A stretch of DNA of 64,000 nt from Quadrisphaera setariae. Lineage in GTDB: Bacteria; Actinomycetota; Actinomycetes; Actinomycetales; Quadrisphaeraceae. The translations under genes and the position numbers were made by a program. The stretch lies in contig NZ_VKAC01000008.1 in NCBI RefSeq assembly GCF_008041935.1, forward strand, positions 62,001-126,000. Reading direction: 5' to 3'. The notes below the pieces were generated by a model. The model made no database searches. It was not told the DNA's origin and saw nothing but the letters and a program-made list of their open reading frames with translations. Shown in pieces: positions 22,940 through 30,737 of the stretch (positions within the stretch are counted from its first letter, which is position 1; every line of letters begins with the position of its first letter).

Positions 22940-24874
22940 ATGACCAGACCAGAGGTGGCGGACGCGCACGCCCTCGCGTCGTCGGCGGAGACCTCCACGG
23001 CAGACGCGTCACCGGCAGACGCGTCACCGGCAGACGCGTCACCGGCAGAGATGGCTGCGCGAAGGTGGGCGGTGTCGACGGCGCACGCCGCTGGGCCGGT
23101 CGTGCGGTCCGCCCAGCTGCTGGGGCGGAGCGCCGGTCTGGTGGCCCGAGGCGCCGGCTTCCTCGCGCGGGGCGCGGCGCACCCCGCGCTGTGGTCGGCG
23201 GTCCGCCGTGGCGCCGCGCAGGTGGGCCCCGGCTGCCGGGGGCTGCACCGCGGCCTCGTGGCGCTGCTGCTGTGGCTGCCCCGGACGCTGCACCGCGTGC
23301 TGCTGTGGGCCTCCGGCACGGACCACGCGGTGCTGCGGTCGGTGACGGCCAAGGAGCGGGCGGGCCAGGAGGCCCTCGGTGCGGTGATGTTCGGGTCGGC
23401 GCTGCTCGCCGGTGGCTCGTCGTACCTGGCGTTCCAGATCCTCACGGGAGGGTCGGCGCTGGCGTCCGCGGCCCTCGGCCTGTGCTGGGCCGCGATGGTC
23501 TTCACCATCGACAGGTTCTTCGTGCTGAGCGCGGGCCGGTCGGACCGGTGGTGGAAGAACGTGCTCACCGTGGCGCCCCGCCTGGTCATCGCGGTGCTCA
23601 TCGGCCTGGTGGTCTCCACGCCGCTGACGCTGGCGGTCTTCGACCGGGAGATCGGCGCCGAGATGGCCGCGATGCACCAGGAGCAGAAAGCTGAGAGCGT
23701 GCAGCGGCTGAGCACGAACGCCCAGTTCGGGGTGCTGCCCCAGCTGCGGGACCAGCGCGAGGCGCAGCTGGCGACCGCCCGCACGGCGACGTCGGCGTCG
23801 GCGGTCACCGACGACCCGGCCGTGCGCGACGCCCAGGCGCGCGTGGACGCGGCCGCCGCAGCGCTGGCCGCCGCCCAGCAGGACGTGACGTGCGAGGCGG
23901 AGGGCCGTTGCGGGTCTGGTGAGCCGGGCGCCGGGGCCGCCTACGCGAGCAAGGTCGCCGCGCGCGACACGGCCACCGCGGCGCTGGCCGCGGCCCAGGG
24001 CGAGCTGGCGGCGGTCCAGGCCACGGCTCGTGACGGGGCGGCCTCGTCCCGCGCCGACGCCGCGAGCGCCGCACAGCGGCTCGACCAGCAGATCACCGCG
24101 CTCGAGCAGCAGCAGCGCGACGCGGCCGCGGTCGAGGCGACGGCCATCGACGCGGACACCGGGCTGCTCGCGAGGCTGTCGGCCCTGCACCGCCTCAGCA
24201 GTGAGAACGGCGTGCTCGCCAGCGCCCACTGGCTCCTCTTCGCGTTCCTCACCGCGCTGGAGGTGATGCCGGTGCTCGTCAAGCTGCTCCTGAGCCTGGC
24301 GAAGCCCTCCGCCTACGAGGAGGCCCTGGCCGCACGGTCGGAGGAGCTGCGGGCGCGGGCCACGTGGGTGAGCGCGGCCCGCGAGCGCGAGCTGGAGCGG
24401 CGCGAGGATCGCCGCGTGCTGCTGGAGCAGGCGGAGGTCGACGGGCTGCTGGCCTTCGCCGAACAGAAGGTGGGCCGCCAGCTGCACCTGGCCGAGCAGG
24501 AGGCCGCTCGGGCCGACGCGCTGGTGGCCACCCGGGAGGGGCTGCGGCTGGAGCGGGAGCGGATGCGCACGCTGCGGGCGCTCAACCTCGACCGGCTCGC
24601 CGAGGGGCTGCCCCCGCTGGACCTCGACAGCGGCTCACCGGTCGGCGCGGTCGACACCCCCGTCACGGCCGGCGCGGAGAGCCCGGCCGGTGGTGCCGGC
24701 CAGGTCGGCGCTCACCGCCAGGTCGGCGTGGTCGGCCCCGTCGCGCCGGCGGAGCCGGTGGCGCCTGACCTCCGGTCCACCTCGCTGCTGCTCCCCCACC
24801 CGTGGGACCCGCGGGAGCCGGTGGCGGTCTACGACCTCCGGGACGTGCTGCGCCGTCCGCCAGGCCGGCCCTGA
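22940..24874 (+). CDS. DUF4407 membrane protein
   Basis: 644 residues. The DUF4407 core begins near residue 130 (LLWASGTDHAVLRSVTAKERAGQEALGAVMFGSALLAGGSSY) with two membrane helices, then FTIDRFFVLS and a third helix pair (VAPRLVIAVLIGLVVSTPLTLAVFDREIGAEM). A long Ala/Gln-rich coiled coil (about 240-410) follows, then another membrane helix (WLLFAFLTALEVMPVLVKLLLSL) and a charged helical tail. DUF4407 proteins have no known function. The ATG at 22940 is chosen because upstream sequence is compositionally unlike coding sequence. A 15-bp tandem repeat lies near the 5' end. Confidence 0.82.
   Translation: MTRPEVADAHALASSAETSTADASPADASPADASPAEMAARRWAVSTAHAAGPVVRSAQLLGRSAGLVARGAGFLARGAAHPALWSAVRRGAAQVGPGCRGLHRGLVALLLWLPRTLHRVLLWASGTDHAVLRSVTAKERAGQEALGAVMFGSALLAGGSSYLAFQILTGGSALASAALGLCWAAMVFTIDRFFVLSAGRSDRWWKNVLTVAPRLVIAVLIGLVVSTPLTLAVFDREIGAEMAAMHQEQKAESVQRLSTNAQFGVLPQLRDQREAQLATARTATSASAVTDDPAVRDAQARVDAAAAALAAAQQDVTCEAEGRCGSGEPGAGAAYASKVAARDTATAALAAAQGELAAVQATARDGAASSRADAASAAQRLDQQITALEQQQRDAAAVEATAIDADTGLLARLSALHRLSSENGVLASAHWLLFAFLTALEVMPVLVKLLLSLAKPSAYEEALAARSEELRARATWVSAARERELERREDRRVLLEQAEVDGLLAFAEQKVGRQLHLAEQEAARADALVATREGLRLERERMRTLRALNLDRLAEGLPPLDLDSGSPVGAVDTPVTAGAESPAGGAGQVGAHRQVGVVGPVAPAEPVAPDLRSTSLLLPHPWDPREPVAVYDLRDVLRRPPGRP
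23000..23044 (+). repeat. three tandem 15-bp units
   Basis: GCAGACGCGTCACCG is repeated three times exactly, coding for ADASP repeats in the disordered N-terminus of the DUF4407 protein. Confidence 0.85.
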
Positions 24875-24884
24875 CAGCAGAGTC

Positions 24885-24900
24885 CCGCCGCGATCGGCGG
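24885..24900 (+). terminator. short hairpin between convergent genes
   Basis: CCGCCG-CGAT-CGGCGG lies 10 bases after the DUF4407 stop and before the PucR stop. The 6-bp stem is short, so this is tentative. Confidence 0.35.
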
Positions 24901-24957
24901 AGATCGCCGGTGGTCTGCGGAGACTCGCATCGAGGGGCCGCGACCGGGTGCCCGCGC

Positions 24958-26217
24958 TCAGGTGGCCCGACCACCTCGCCAGCGCAGCACCTCCAGGGCG
25001 GTGGCGACGGCGAGCGCGTCCTCGGCCAGCGGGCGGGGCAGCAGCTCGTCGGCGCGCGCCAGCCGTCGCAGCACGGTGTTGCGGTGGGTGAACAGCCGCT
25101 GCGCGGTGCGCGTGACGCTCCCCAGCTCCCGCACGTGGGTGAGCACGGCGTCCCGCACCTCCGAGGGCGCCTCCGCCAGAGCGCCGAGCGTGTCGCCGAT
25201 GAACTCCTCCACCCGCGCCGGGTCGGCGGTGACCAGGTCCACGAGCTTCACGTCCTCGTAGCGCACCACCTGCCGGGGTGAGGTGAGCCGGGCGAGCAGC
25301 CGCTGGGCGGTCAGCGCGTCGAGGTGGCTGCGGCGGAAGCCCTCGACGTCACGGCCCGCCCGCCCGAGGGCCACCCGGACCGACGGGGTGGCCACCAGGT
25401 GACGGGCGAGGTCGTCCGCAGCGACCTCCCCGGCCACCGGCAGCCACAGCCACAGCGCCGTCGCCCCCGCCACCACGGTGAGGCGGCGACCGGTTCCGGC
25501 GGCGCGCGCCACGGCGTCGGCGGCGGCCTCCATCCGGTCGGTGCCCGCCTCGGTGGTCCAGACGACGGCGGCGGTGTGCGGGCCGGTGAGGCCGTACCCG
25601 AGCTGCACCTCGGCGCGGGCCCGGCCGATGGGCGCTCCCTCCAGCAGCAGCGTCACCACGGCGCGCCGCTCGGCGTGGGCACCGCGGGTGAGCTCGGCGC
25701 GCTCGGCGTCCATGTGCTCCACGACGGCGGCCACCGTGTCGTCGAGGAAGGTGGAGATGGACAGCGCCGAGACGTCGAGCAGCTCCCGCAGCAGCGCCGG
25801 GTCGTCGGTGAGCTCGAAGCAGGTGGCCGTCCACTGCCGCCACACGACGCCCTGCACCGCGCGGTAGGCCTCCAGGGCGCGCTGGTCGAGTCCGCGGCGG
25901 ACCAGGTCGCGCGCGGTCTCCAGGGCCTCCGGGCCGGTGCCGGCGGGCACGCGCGCACCGGGGTCGCGGACGTTGGCGGTGGCCCACAGGAGCAGGTTGG
26001 CCTCGTTCGTGCGGCGGACGGCGGCCGCGAGCACCGGGTCGGCGGCCACGGCGCGCATCCTCCCGGTGCTCAGCGACGCCTCGTGCAGCTGCGCCACCCA
26101 GGTGGCGCGCACGTCGAGCGCCGTCTGCGCACCGCGGCGGAACAGCTCCCGCACCTCGGTCGACGGCTGTGGCCAGTCAGCATCCGCCCCCACCACCACC
26201 GCAGCATCGTGCACCAC
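24958..26217 (-). CDS. PucR-family transcriptional regulator
   Basis: About 419 residues from GTG at 26217 (a neighbouring GTG at 26214 is equally possible). There is an N-terminal helical sensory region, then a GGDEF-like segment (about 190-300), and the C-terminal PucR helix-turn-helix with SVTRTAQRLFTHRNTVLRRLARADELLPRPL. PucR-type proteins respond to small metabolites and often control a divergent operon. Here that is the monooxygenase-hydrolase/SDR operon, 64 bases away, with two palindromes between. A longer reading upstream would run into the neighbouring gene and was not chosen. Confidence 0.85.
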   Translation of the reverse strand: MVHDAAVVVGADADWPQPSTEVRELFRRGAQTALDVRATWVAQLHEASLSTGRMRAVAADPVLAAAVRRTNEANLLLWATANVRDPGARVPAGTGPEALETARDLVRRGLDQRALEAYRAVQGVVWRQWTATCFELTDDPALLRELLDVSALSISTFLDDTVAAVVEHMDAERAELTRGAHAERRAVVTLLLEGAPIGRARAEVQLGYGLTGPHTAAVVWTTEAGTDRMEAAADAVARAAGTGRRLTVVAGATALWLWLPVAGEVAADDLARHLVATPSVRVALGRAGRDVEGFRRSHLDALTAQRLLARLTSPRQVVRYEDVKLVDLVTADPARVEEFIGDTLGALAEAPSEVRDAVLTHVRELGSVTRTAQRLFTHRNTVLRRLARADELLPRPLAEDALAVATALEVLRWRGGRAT

Positions 26218-26239
26218 AGGACGGCGCCACCGGTGCACG

Positions 26240-26251
26240 GTGCTGCAGCAC
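26240..26251 (+). promoter_or_regulatory. 12-bp palindrome in the PucR/monooxygenase gap
   Basis: GTGCTGCAGCAC is a perfect palindrome in the 64-base divergent gap and a candidate operator half of a paired site. Confidence 0.45.
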
Positions 26252-26257
26252 GAGCAG

Positions 26258-26274
26258 TGGTGCGTCGCGCACCA
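26258..26274 (+). promoter_or_regulatory. 17-bp inverted repeat before the monooxygenase gene
   Basis: TGGTGCG-TCG-CGCACCA has perfect 7-bp arms and ends 7 bases before the GTG at 26282. It is a likely regulator-binding site, with PucR the nearest candidate. Confidence 0.5.
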
Positions 26275-26281
26275 TGGTGGG

Positions 26282-28756
26282 GTGACCGTGATCCCAGACC
26301 CACCCGTCGGGCTCGAGCACCTCGACGTCGTCGTCATCGGTGCCGGCATCTCGGGCATCGGTGCCGGGCGCTACCTGGCTGCTGAGCTGCCGGGCACCTC
26401 CTTCGCGATCCTCGAGGCGCGGGGCGCGTCCGGCGGCACGTGGGACCTGTTCCGCTACCCCGGGGTGCGCTCCGACTCCGACCTGTCGACGTTCGGGTAC
26501 GAGTTCAAGCCCTGGCTCGACGAGCAGGCCATCGCCGACGCGCCGCGCATCCTGCGCTACCTGCGCGAGGCGGCCACCGAGGGCGGGCTGGACGACAAGA
26601 TCCGCTACCACCAGCGGGTGGTGGACCTGTCGTGGAGCAGCCAGACCGCCCGCTGGACGGTCACCGTCGAGCGCACCGACAGCTCCCCCGACCAGTCCGA
26701 CCAGCCCGAGCGGTTCCAGCTCACCGCCGGCTGGGTGTTCGCAGGTACCGGCTACTTCCGCTACGACGCCGGGTACACCCCGGACCTGCCAGGGCTGGAG
26801 CGCTTCGCCGCCACTCCCGGCAACACCGTCGTGCACCCGCAGCACTGGCCGGCCGACCTCGATGTGACGGGCAAGCGCGTCGTCGTCGTCGGCAGCGGAG
26901 CCACGGCCGTGACGGTGGTGCCGGCGATCGCCCAGACCGCCGCCCACGTGACGATGCTGCAGCGCACACCCACCTACGTCATGCCCGTCTCCCGGGGTGA
27001 CGAGCTCGGCGCGAGGCTGCGGCACTGGTTCGGCGACGAGCGGGGCGCAGCGCTGACCCGGCGCAAGAACATCGCCAAGCAGCGCGCGGTGTGGCGCTTC
27101 AGCCAGGAGCACCCCCGCGCCGCCCGCGCGATCTACCGGCGGGTGGTGACGAAGCAGCTGCCCGAGGGCTACGACGTCGACACCCACTTCAATCCCCCGT
27201 ACGACCCGTGGGACCAGCGCGTGTGCGCCTCCCCCAGCGGTGACCTCTTCGCGGCGATCCGGTCCGGGAGGGCGTCGGTGGTGACGGACCGCATTGACAC
27301 CTTCGACGCCACGGGCGTGCGGCTGGTCAGCGGCGAGCGGCTGGAGGCCGACGTCGTCGTGACCGCCACGGGACTTGCGGTGCAGATCTTCGGCGGGGCC
27401 CGCGTCTGCGTGGACGGTGAGGGGGTCGTGCTGCCCGAGCGGCTCGCCTACAAGGGGATGATGCTGTCCGGGGTGCCGAACCTGGCCTTCTCGATCGGGT
27501 ACACCAACTCCTCTTGGACGCTCAAGGTCGGGCTGCTGTGCGAGCACCTCGTGCGGCTGCTGCGCCACATGGCCGAGCACGGGTACGACACCGCGCGGCC
27601 CGTGCCGTCCGACCCCGGCATGCCGACGCGGCCCTACCTCGACTTCGGCGCCGGGTACATCCAGCGCGCGGTCGACGAGCTGCCGAAGCAGGGCAGCCGG
27701 CCGCCGTGGACCACGTCGATGGACTACCGCTCGGACGTCGCCGTGCTCCGTGAGGGCAGCGTGGTCGACCCGGAGCTGCAGCTGACCTCGCTCCAGCGAC
27801 CCGATCCGGACCGCTTCGTGCAGCTGCCCGCAGGCCCGCGGATCTGCTTCCGCGACACCGCTCAGGACGACGACGACGGCCGCGAGGTGGTGCTGCTCAT
27901 CGCCGGACTGGGACAGGACCTGACCGCATGGCCGGCGGCCTTTGTCGACGGGCTCGTGGCGCGCGGACTGCGGGTGGTGCGGTTCGACAACCGCGACATC
28001 GGACGGTCCAGCCGCATCGACGCCCCCGCGCCAGGGCTGGCGCGGCAGCTCTTCCGTCAGCCGCGGCCTGACGCGTACGACCTCGCCGACATGGCAGCCG
28101 ACGCCGTCGGCCTGCTCGACCACCTCGGCGTGCAGCGGGCGCACGTGGTGGGGCAGTCGCTCGGAGGGATGGTGGCGCAGGTGCTGGCGTCGCGGCGTCC
28201 GGACCGGGTCGCGTCGCTGACGTCCCTGTACTCGACGACGGGTGCCGCCGGTGTCGGTGGTGCGGCGCGGTCGACGCTGTGGCGGCTGCGCCACGCCCCC
28301 GCCACCACGGTGGAGGTGGCCGTGGCGCGCCACCTCGGGATGGTCCACCACCTCGCCGGTCCGGGCTTCCCCCTGTCCGACGACGACGCAGCCGCCGAGG
28401 AGGCCCGCGCCCGCGGCGCGTGGGAGCGCGGAGGCGGGCCGGCGTCGAGGATCGGGCCAGCGCGACAGATCCAGGCGATCGCCGCCAGCGGTGACCGGAC
28501 CGCGGAGCTCGCCCGGGTGACGGCGCCGACGCTGGTCGTCCACGGCGACCACGACGTCATGGTCCAGGCGAGCGGCGGTGCGGCGACGGCGGCCGCGATC
28601 GCCGGGTCCCGGCACGTGGTGGTCCCCGGGATGGGGCACCTCGTGTCGTCGGCGCTGGTCGAGCGGCTCGTGGCGCTCGTCGGTGACCACGTGGCGAGCG
28701 CCGCGGCGGGGGCCGACGGGTCCATCAACCAGGAGTTCGAAGGAGCGCAGCAGTGA
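26282..28756 (+). CDS. Baeyer-Villiger-type FAD monooxygenase fused to an alpha/beta hydrolase
   Basis: 824 residues. Residues about 10-500 are an EtaA/MymA-like monooxygenase: VVIGAGISGIGAGRYL (FAD), TWDLFRYPGVRSDSDL, VVHPQHWPADLDVTGKRVVVVGSGATA (fingerprint end and NADPH site) and VVTATG. The BVMO fingerprint FxGxxxHxxxWP is altered: one extra residue separates Gly from His. Residues about 510-815 are an alpha/beta hydrolase with oxyanion region IAGLGQDL, nucleophile S626 in GQSLG, acid in HGDHD (756-758) and H786 in GMGHL. The monooxygenase would turn a ketone into an ester and the hydrolase would cleave it. It overlaps the downstream SDR by 4 bases (GTGA). Confidence 0.9.
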   Translation: MTVIPDPPVGLEHLDVVVIGAGISGIGAGRYLAAELPGTSFAILEARGASGGTWDLFRYPGVRSDSDLSTFGYEFKPWLDEQAIADAPRILRYLREAATEGGLDDKIRYHQRVVDLSWSSQTARWTVTVERTDSSPDQSDQPERFQLTAGWVFAGTGYFRYDAGYTPDLPGLERFAATPGNTVVHPQHWPADLDVTGKRVVVVGSGATAVTVVPAIAQTAAHVTMLQRTPTYVMPVSRGDELGARLRHWFGDERGAALTRRKNIAKQRAVWRFSQEHPRAARAIYRRVVTKQLPEGYDVDTHFNPPYDPWDQRVCASPSGDLFAAIRSGRASVVTDRIDTFDATGVRLVSGERLEADVVVTATGLAVQIFGGARVCVDGEGVVLPERLAYKGMMLSGVPNLAFSIGYTNSSWTLKVGLLCEHLVRLLRHMAEHGYDTARPVPSDPGMPTRPYLDFGAGYIQRAVDELPKQGSRPPWTTSMDYRSDVAVLREGSVVDPELQLTSLQRPDPDRFVQLPAGPRICFRDTAQDDDDGREVVLLIAGLGQDLTAWPAAFVDGLVARGLRVVRFDNRDIGRSSRIDAPAPGLARQLFRQPRPDAYDLADMAADAVGLLDHLGVQRAHVVGQSLGGMVAQVLASRRPDRVASLTSLYSTTGAAGVGGAARSTLWRLRHAPATTVEVAVARHLGMVHHLAGPGFPLSDDDAAAEEARARGAWERGGGPASRIGPARQIQAIAASGDRTAELARVTAPTLVVHGDHDVMVQASGGAATAAAIAGSRHVVVPGMGHLVSSALVERLVALVGDHVASAAAGADGSINQEFEGAQQ

Positions 28757-29607
28757 GCGGGACCGTGAACAGCGTGGCCGGCAAGGCGTGCGTGGTGACC
28801 GGCGCGGGGTCGGGCATCGGCAGAGCGCTCGCGCTGGAGCTGGCCAAGCGCGGTGCTCGCCTGGCGCTGTCCGACGTGTCCGAGGCGGGGCTGGCCGAGA
28901 CGGCGCAGCGGGCCCGGGCGCTGGGCGCGCGGGTCCACACCGCCCGGCTCGACGTCAGCGACAGGGACGCGTTCTTCGCCTACGCCCGCGTCGTCGTCGA
29001 CGAGCTCGACGTGGTCCACCAGCTCTACAACAACGCGGGCGTGGCCAGCAGCGGCACCGTGATCGAGAGCGACTGGTCCGAGTACGAGCGCGTGCTGGGC
29101 ATCAACCTGTTCGGGGTCATCCACGGGACGCAGGCGTTCCTGCCGCACCTCGTGGCGTCCGGTGACGGGCACGTCGTGAACATCTCCAGCCTCAACGGGT
29201 TCATGGCGCAGAGCGGGCTGTCGGCGTACAGCGCGAGCAAGTTCGGGGTGCGAGGGTTCACCGAGGCGCTGCGCGCGGAGGTGCTCGCCGCCAGACAGCC
29301 GGTGCGGGTGACCGTGGTGCACCCCGGTGGGGTGCGGACGAGCATCGCGACGTCCGCGCTGGAGCACGCGAAGGCGTCCGGGCACCAGGTGAGCACAGAG
29401 GAGGAGGCGCAGCAGCGGCGCTACAACGAGAAGCTGCTGCGGATGCCTCCGGAGCAGGCGGCGCGGATCGTCGTCGACGGGGTGGAGGCGGGCAGTCCGC
29501 GGGTGCTCGTGGGCCGCGACGCGAAGGTCGTCGACGCCGTCGTGCGCCTGGTGCCGCGCCACTACCCGGCGCTCGTGGCGCGGCTCGCGAGGCGCACGTC
29601 CCGCTGA
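28753..29607 (+). CDS. SDR-family dehydrogenase, SadH-like
   Basis: A 284-residue classical SDR: TGAGSGIG (about 17-24), LYNNAGVASSG, ISSLNGFMAQSGLSAYSASKFGVRGFTEALRAE with the Ser-Tyr-Lys triad, and a long C-terminus. The closest recognisable relatives sit beside mycobacterial mymA (SadH type). Coupled by overlap to the fused monooxygenase-hydrolase, it could supply the ketone by oxidising a secondary alcohol, giving a three-step alcohol to ketone to ester to acid plus alcohol route. That order is inference. Confidence 0.88.
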   Translation: MSGTVNSVAGKACVVTGAGSGIGRALALELAKRGARLALSDVSEAGLAETAQRARALGARVHTARLDVSDRDAFFAYARVVVDELDVVHQLYNNAGVASSGTVIESDWSEYERVLGINLFGVIHGTQAFLPHLVASGDGHVVNISSLNGFMAQSGLSAYSASKFGVRGFTEALRAEVLAARQPVRVTVVHPGGVRTSIATSALEHAKASGHQVSTEEEAQQRRYNEKLLRMPPEQAARIVVDGVEAGSPRVLVGRDAKVVDAVVRLVPRHYPALVARLARRTSR

Positions 29608-29665
29608 CGCTGGCCTGGCGAGCCCGAACCGCTCAGCCCCTGACGCTCAGCGCGGGCCACCGATC

Positions 29666-29686
29666 CGGTCGGGCGAGCCCCGACCG
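29666..29686 (+). terminator. bidirectional terminator hairpin
   Basis: CGGTCGGG-CGAGC-CCCGACCG, a perfect 8-bp stem, lies between the convergent SDR and the next gene. Confidence 0.6.
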
Positions 29687-29706
29687 CTGAGGCCTGCCGC
29701 TGCAGC

Positions 29707-30609
29707 TCACGCGGCCGGCACGAGCACGGGATCCGCGCGGAGGTTGATCGAGACGGACCGCAGCAGGGGCTCAGCGCCGGGGGCGACCTGCAGACGGTCG
29801 CCCTCGGCGAGGACGCCCCACGAGCGCAGCTCGGTGACGTGCTCCAGGACGATCCGGTCCACGTGCTCGGACAGGACGTCGTCGGGTCGCAGGGCGCTCA
29901 TGAGTCCCAGCGGCCAGGGGTCGTCCTCGATCGAGCTGGCGAGCATGGTGGCGAAGGCGTGGCGGACGTGGTCCCCCGCGACGTGCTGGGCTGAGACGTG
30001 GCGGGCCGTGCACTCCACGGCCGCGGCGACGACGAGGGCACGAGCCCACGCGCGGTCCTTCGCGTCGACCGCGGTCCAGCCCATGAGGTCGGGGCAGCGC
30101 TCCAGTCCATCGTCGGTGAGGGAGATGAGCCCCCAGCGCGTGCACGCCATGGAGAGCACACGGGGGCGCCAGCGCTCGACAGCGGTGCACCCGATGGCTG
30201 CGACGCCGAGGCGCTCGAAGAGCGAGGCCTCCGAGGGGAGGTCAGTGCTGTCGTCGTCCTCGGGGATCGCGGCGGACTCCACGGAGTCGGTGGAGTCGAT
30301 GGGGTCGCGGTGCGGCTCGACATCGTCGTCGAGGTCGTCGAGGTCGTCGCCCTCCTCGACCCAGTCCAGGAACTGCCCGATGAGGTGGACGAGCGGCAGC
30401 TGGTCGAGGAACTGCTGGAAGGCCGGGTCCTCCACGGCCCGGTGCAGCACGAGGAGGGCGTCGTCGTTGGTGACGAACGGCTCGGACCGCTGCAGCAGCT
30501 CCTCCTCGGGTGCCTGCCGCTGCCGCGGGATGCTCGGTCGCGTGCCGCGCTGGGCGGTGCTGCGGCGTGCGGCGGACTTCGTGGTGCGGCGACGAGATCG
30601 CGGGCTCAT
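29707..30609 (-). CDS. hypothetical protein with acidic linker
   Basis: 300 residues, not recognised. A basic N-terminus of about 30 residues (SPRSRRRTTKSAARRST) is followed by a helical region, a strongly acidic linker (about 80-120, rich in Asp and Glu) and a C-terminal domain of about 170 residues with conserved-looking tryptophans and a CTARHVSAQHVAGDHVRHAF segment. The bipolar charge could suit nucleic-acid or chaperone-like binding, but that is a guess. It lies 128 bases after the HNH gene stop on the same strand. Confidence 0.6.
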   Translation of the reverse strand: MSPRSRRRTTKSAARRSTAQRGTRPSIPRQRQAPEEELLQRSEPFVTNDDALLVLHRAVEDPAFQQFLDQLPLVHLIGQFLDWVEEGDDLDDLDDDVEPHRDPIDSTDSVESAAIPEDDDSTDLPSEASLFERLGVAAIGCTAVERWRPRVLSMACTRWGLISLTDDGLERCPDLMGWTAVDAKDRAWARALVVAAAVECTARHVSAQHVAGDHVRHAFATMLASSIEDDPWPLGLMSALRPDDVLSEHVDRIVLEHVTELRSWGVLAEGDRLQVAPGAEPLLRSVSINLRADPVLVPAA

Positions 30610-30737
30610 GGAGCAACCCTGGCGCGTGCGGTGATCTCAGCGGAGGCTGCAGACCCCGACTGTGGACAACTGCCGTCCTCGGCCGGCTCCGACCTGGCTG
30701 TGGGCACGCCCGAGACCGTCGACGACAGGTGCCGCCG

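Noticed and set aside
23000-23044. Possible CRISPR-like array
   Set aside because: The 15-bp units are contiguous without spacers and in frame inside a coding region.
26177-28690. An 837-codon frame opposite the monooxygenase-hydrolase fusion
   Set aside because: The composition is Gly/Arg/Val-rich with no motifs, and the plus strand has two complete enzyme domains.
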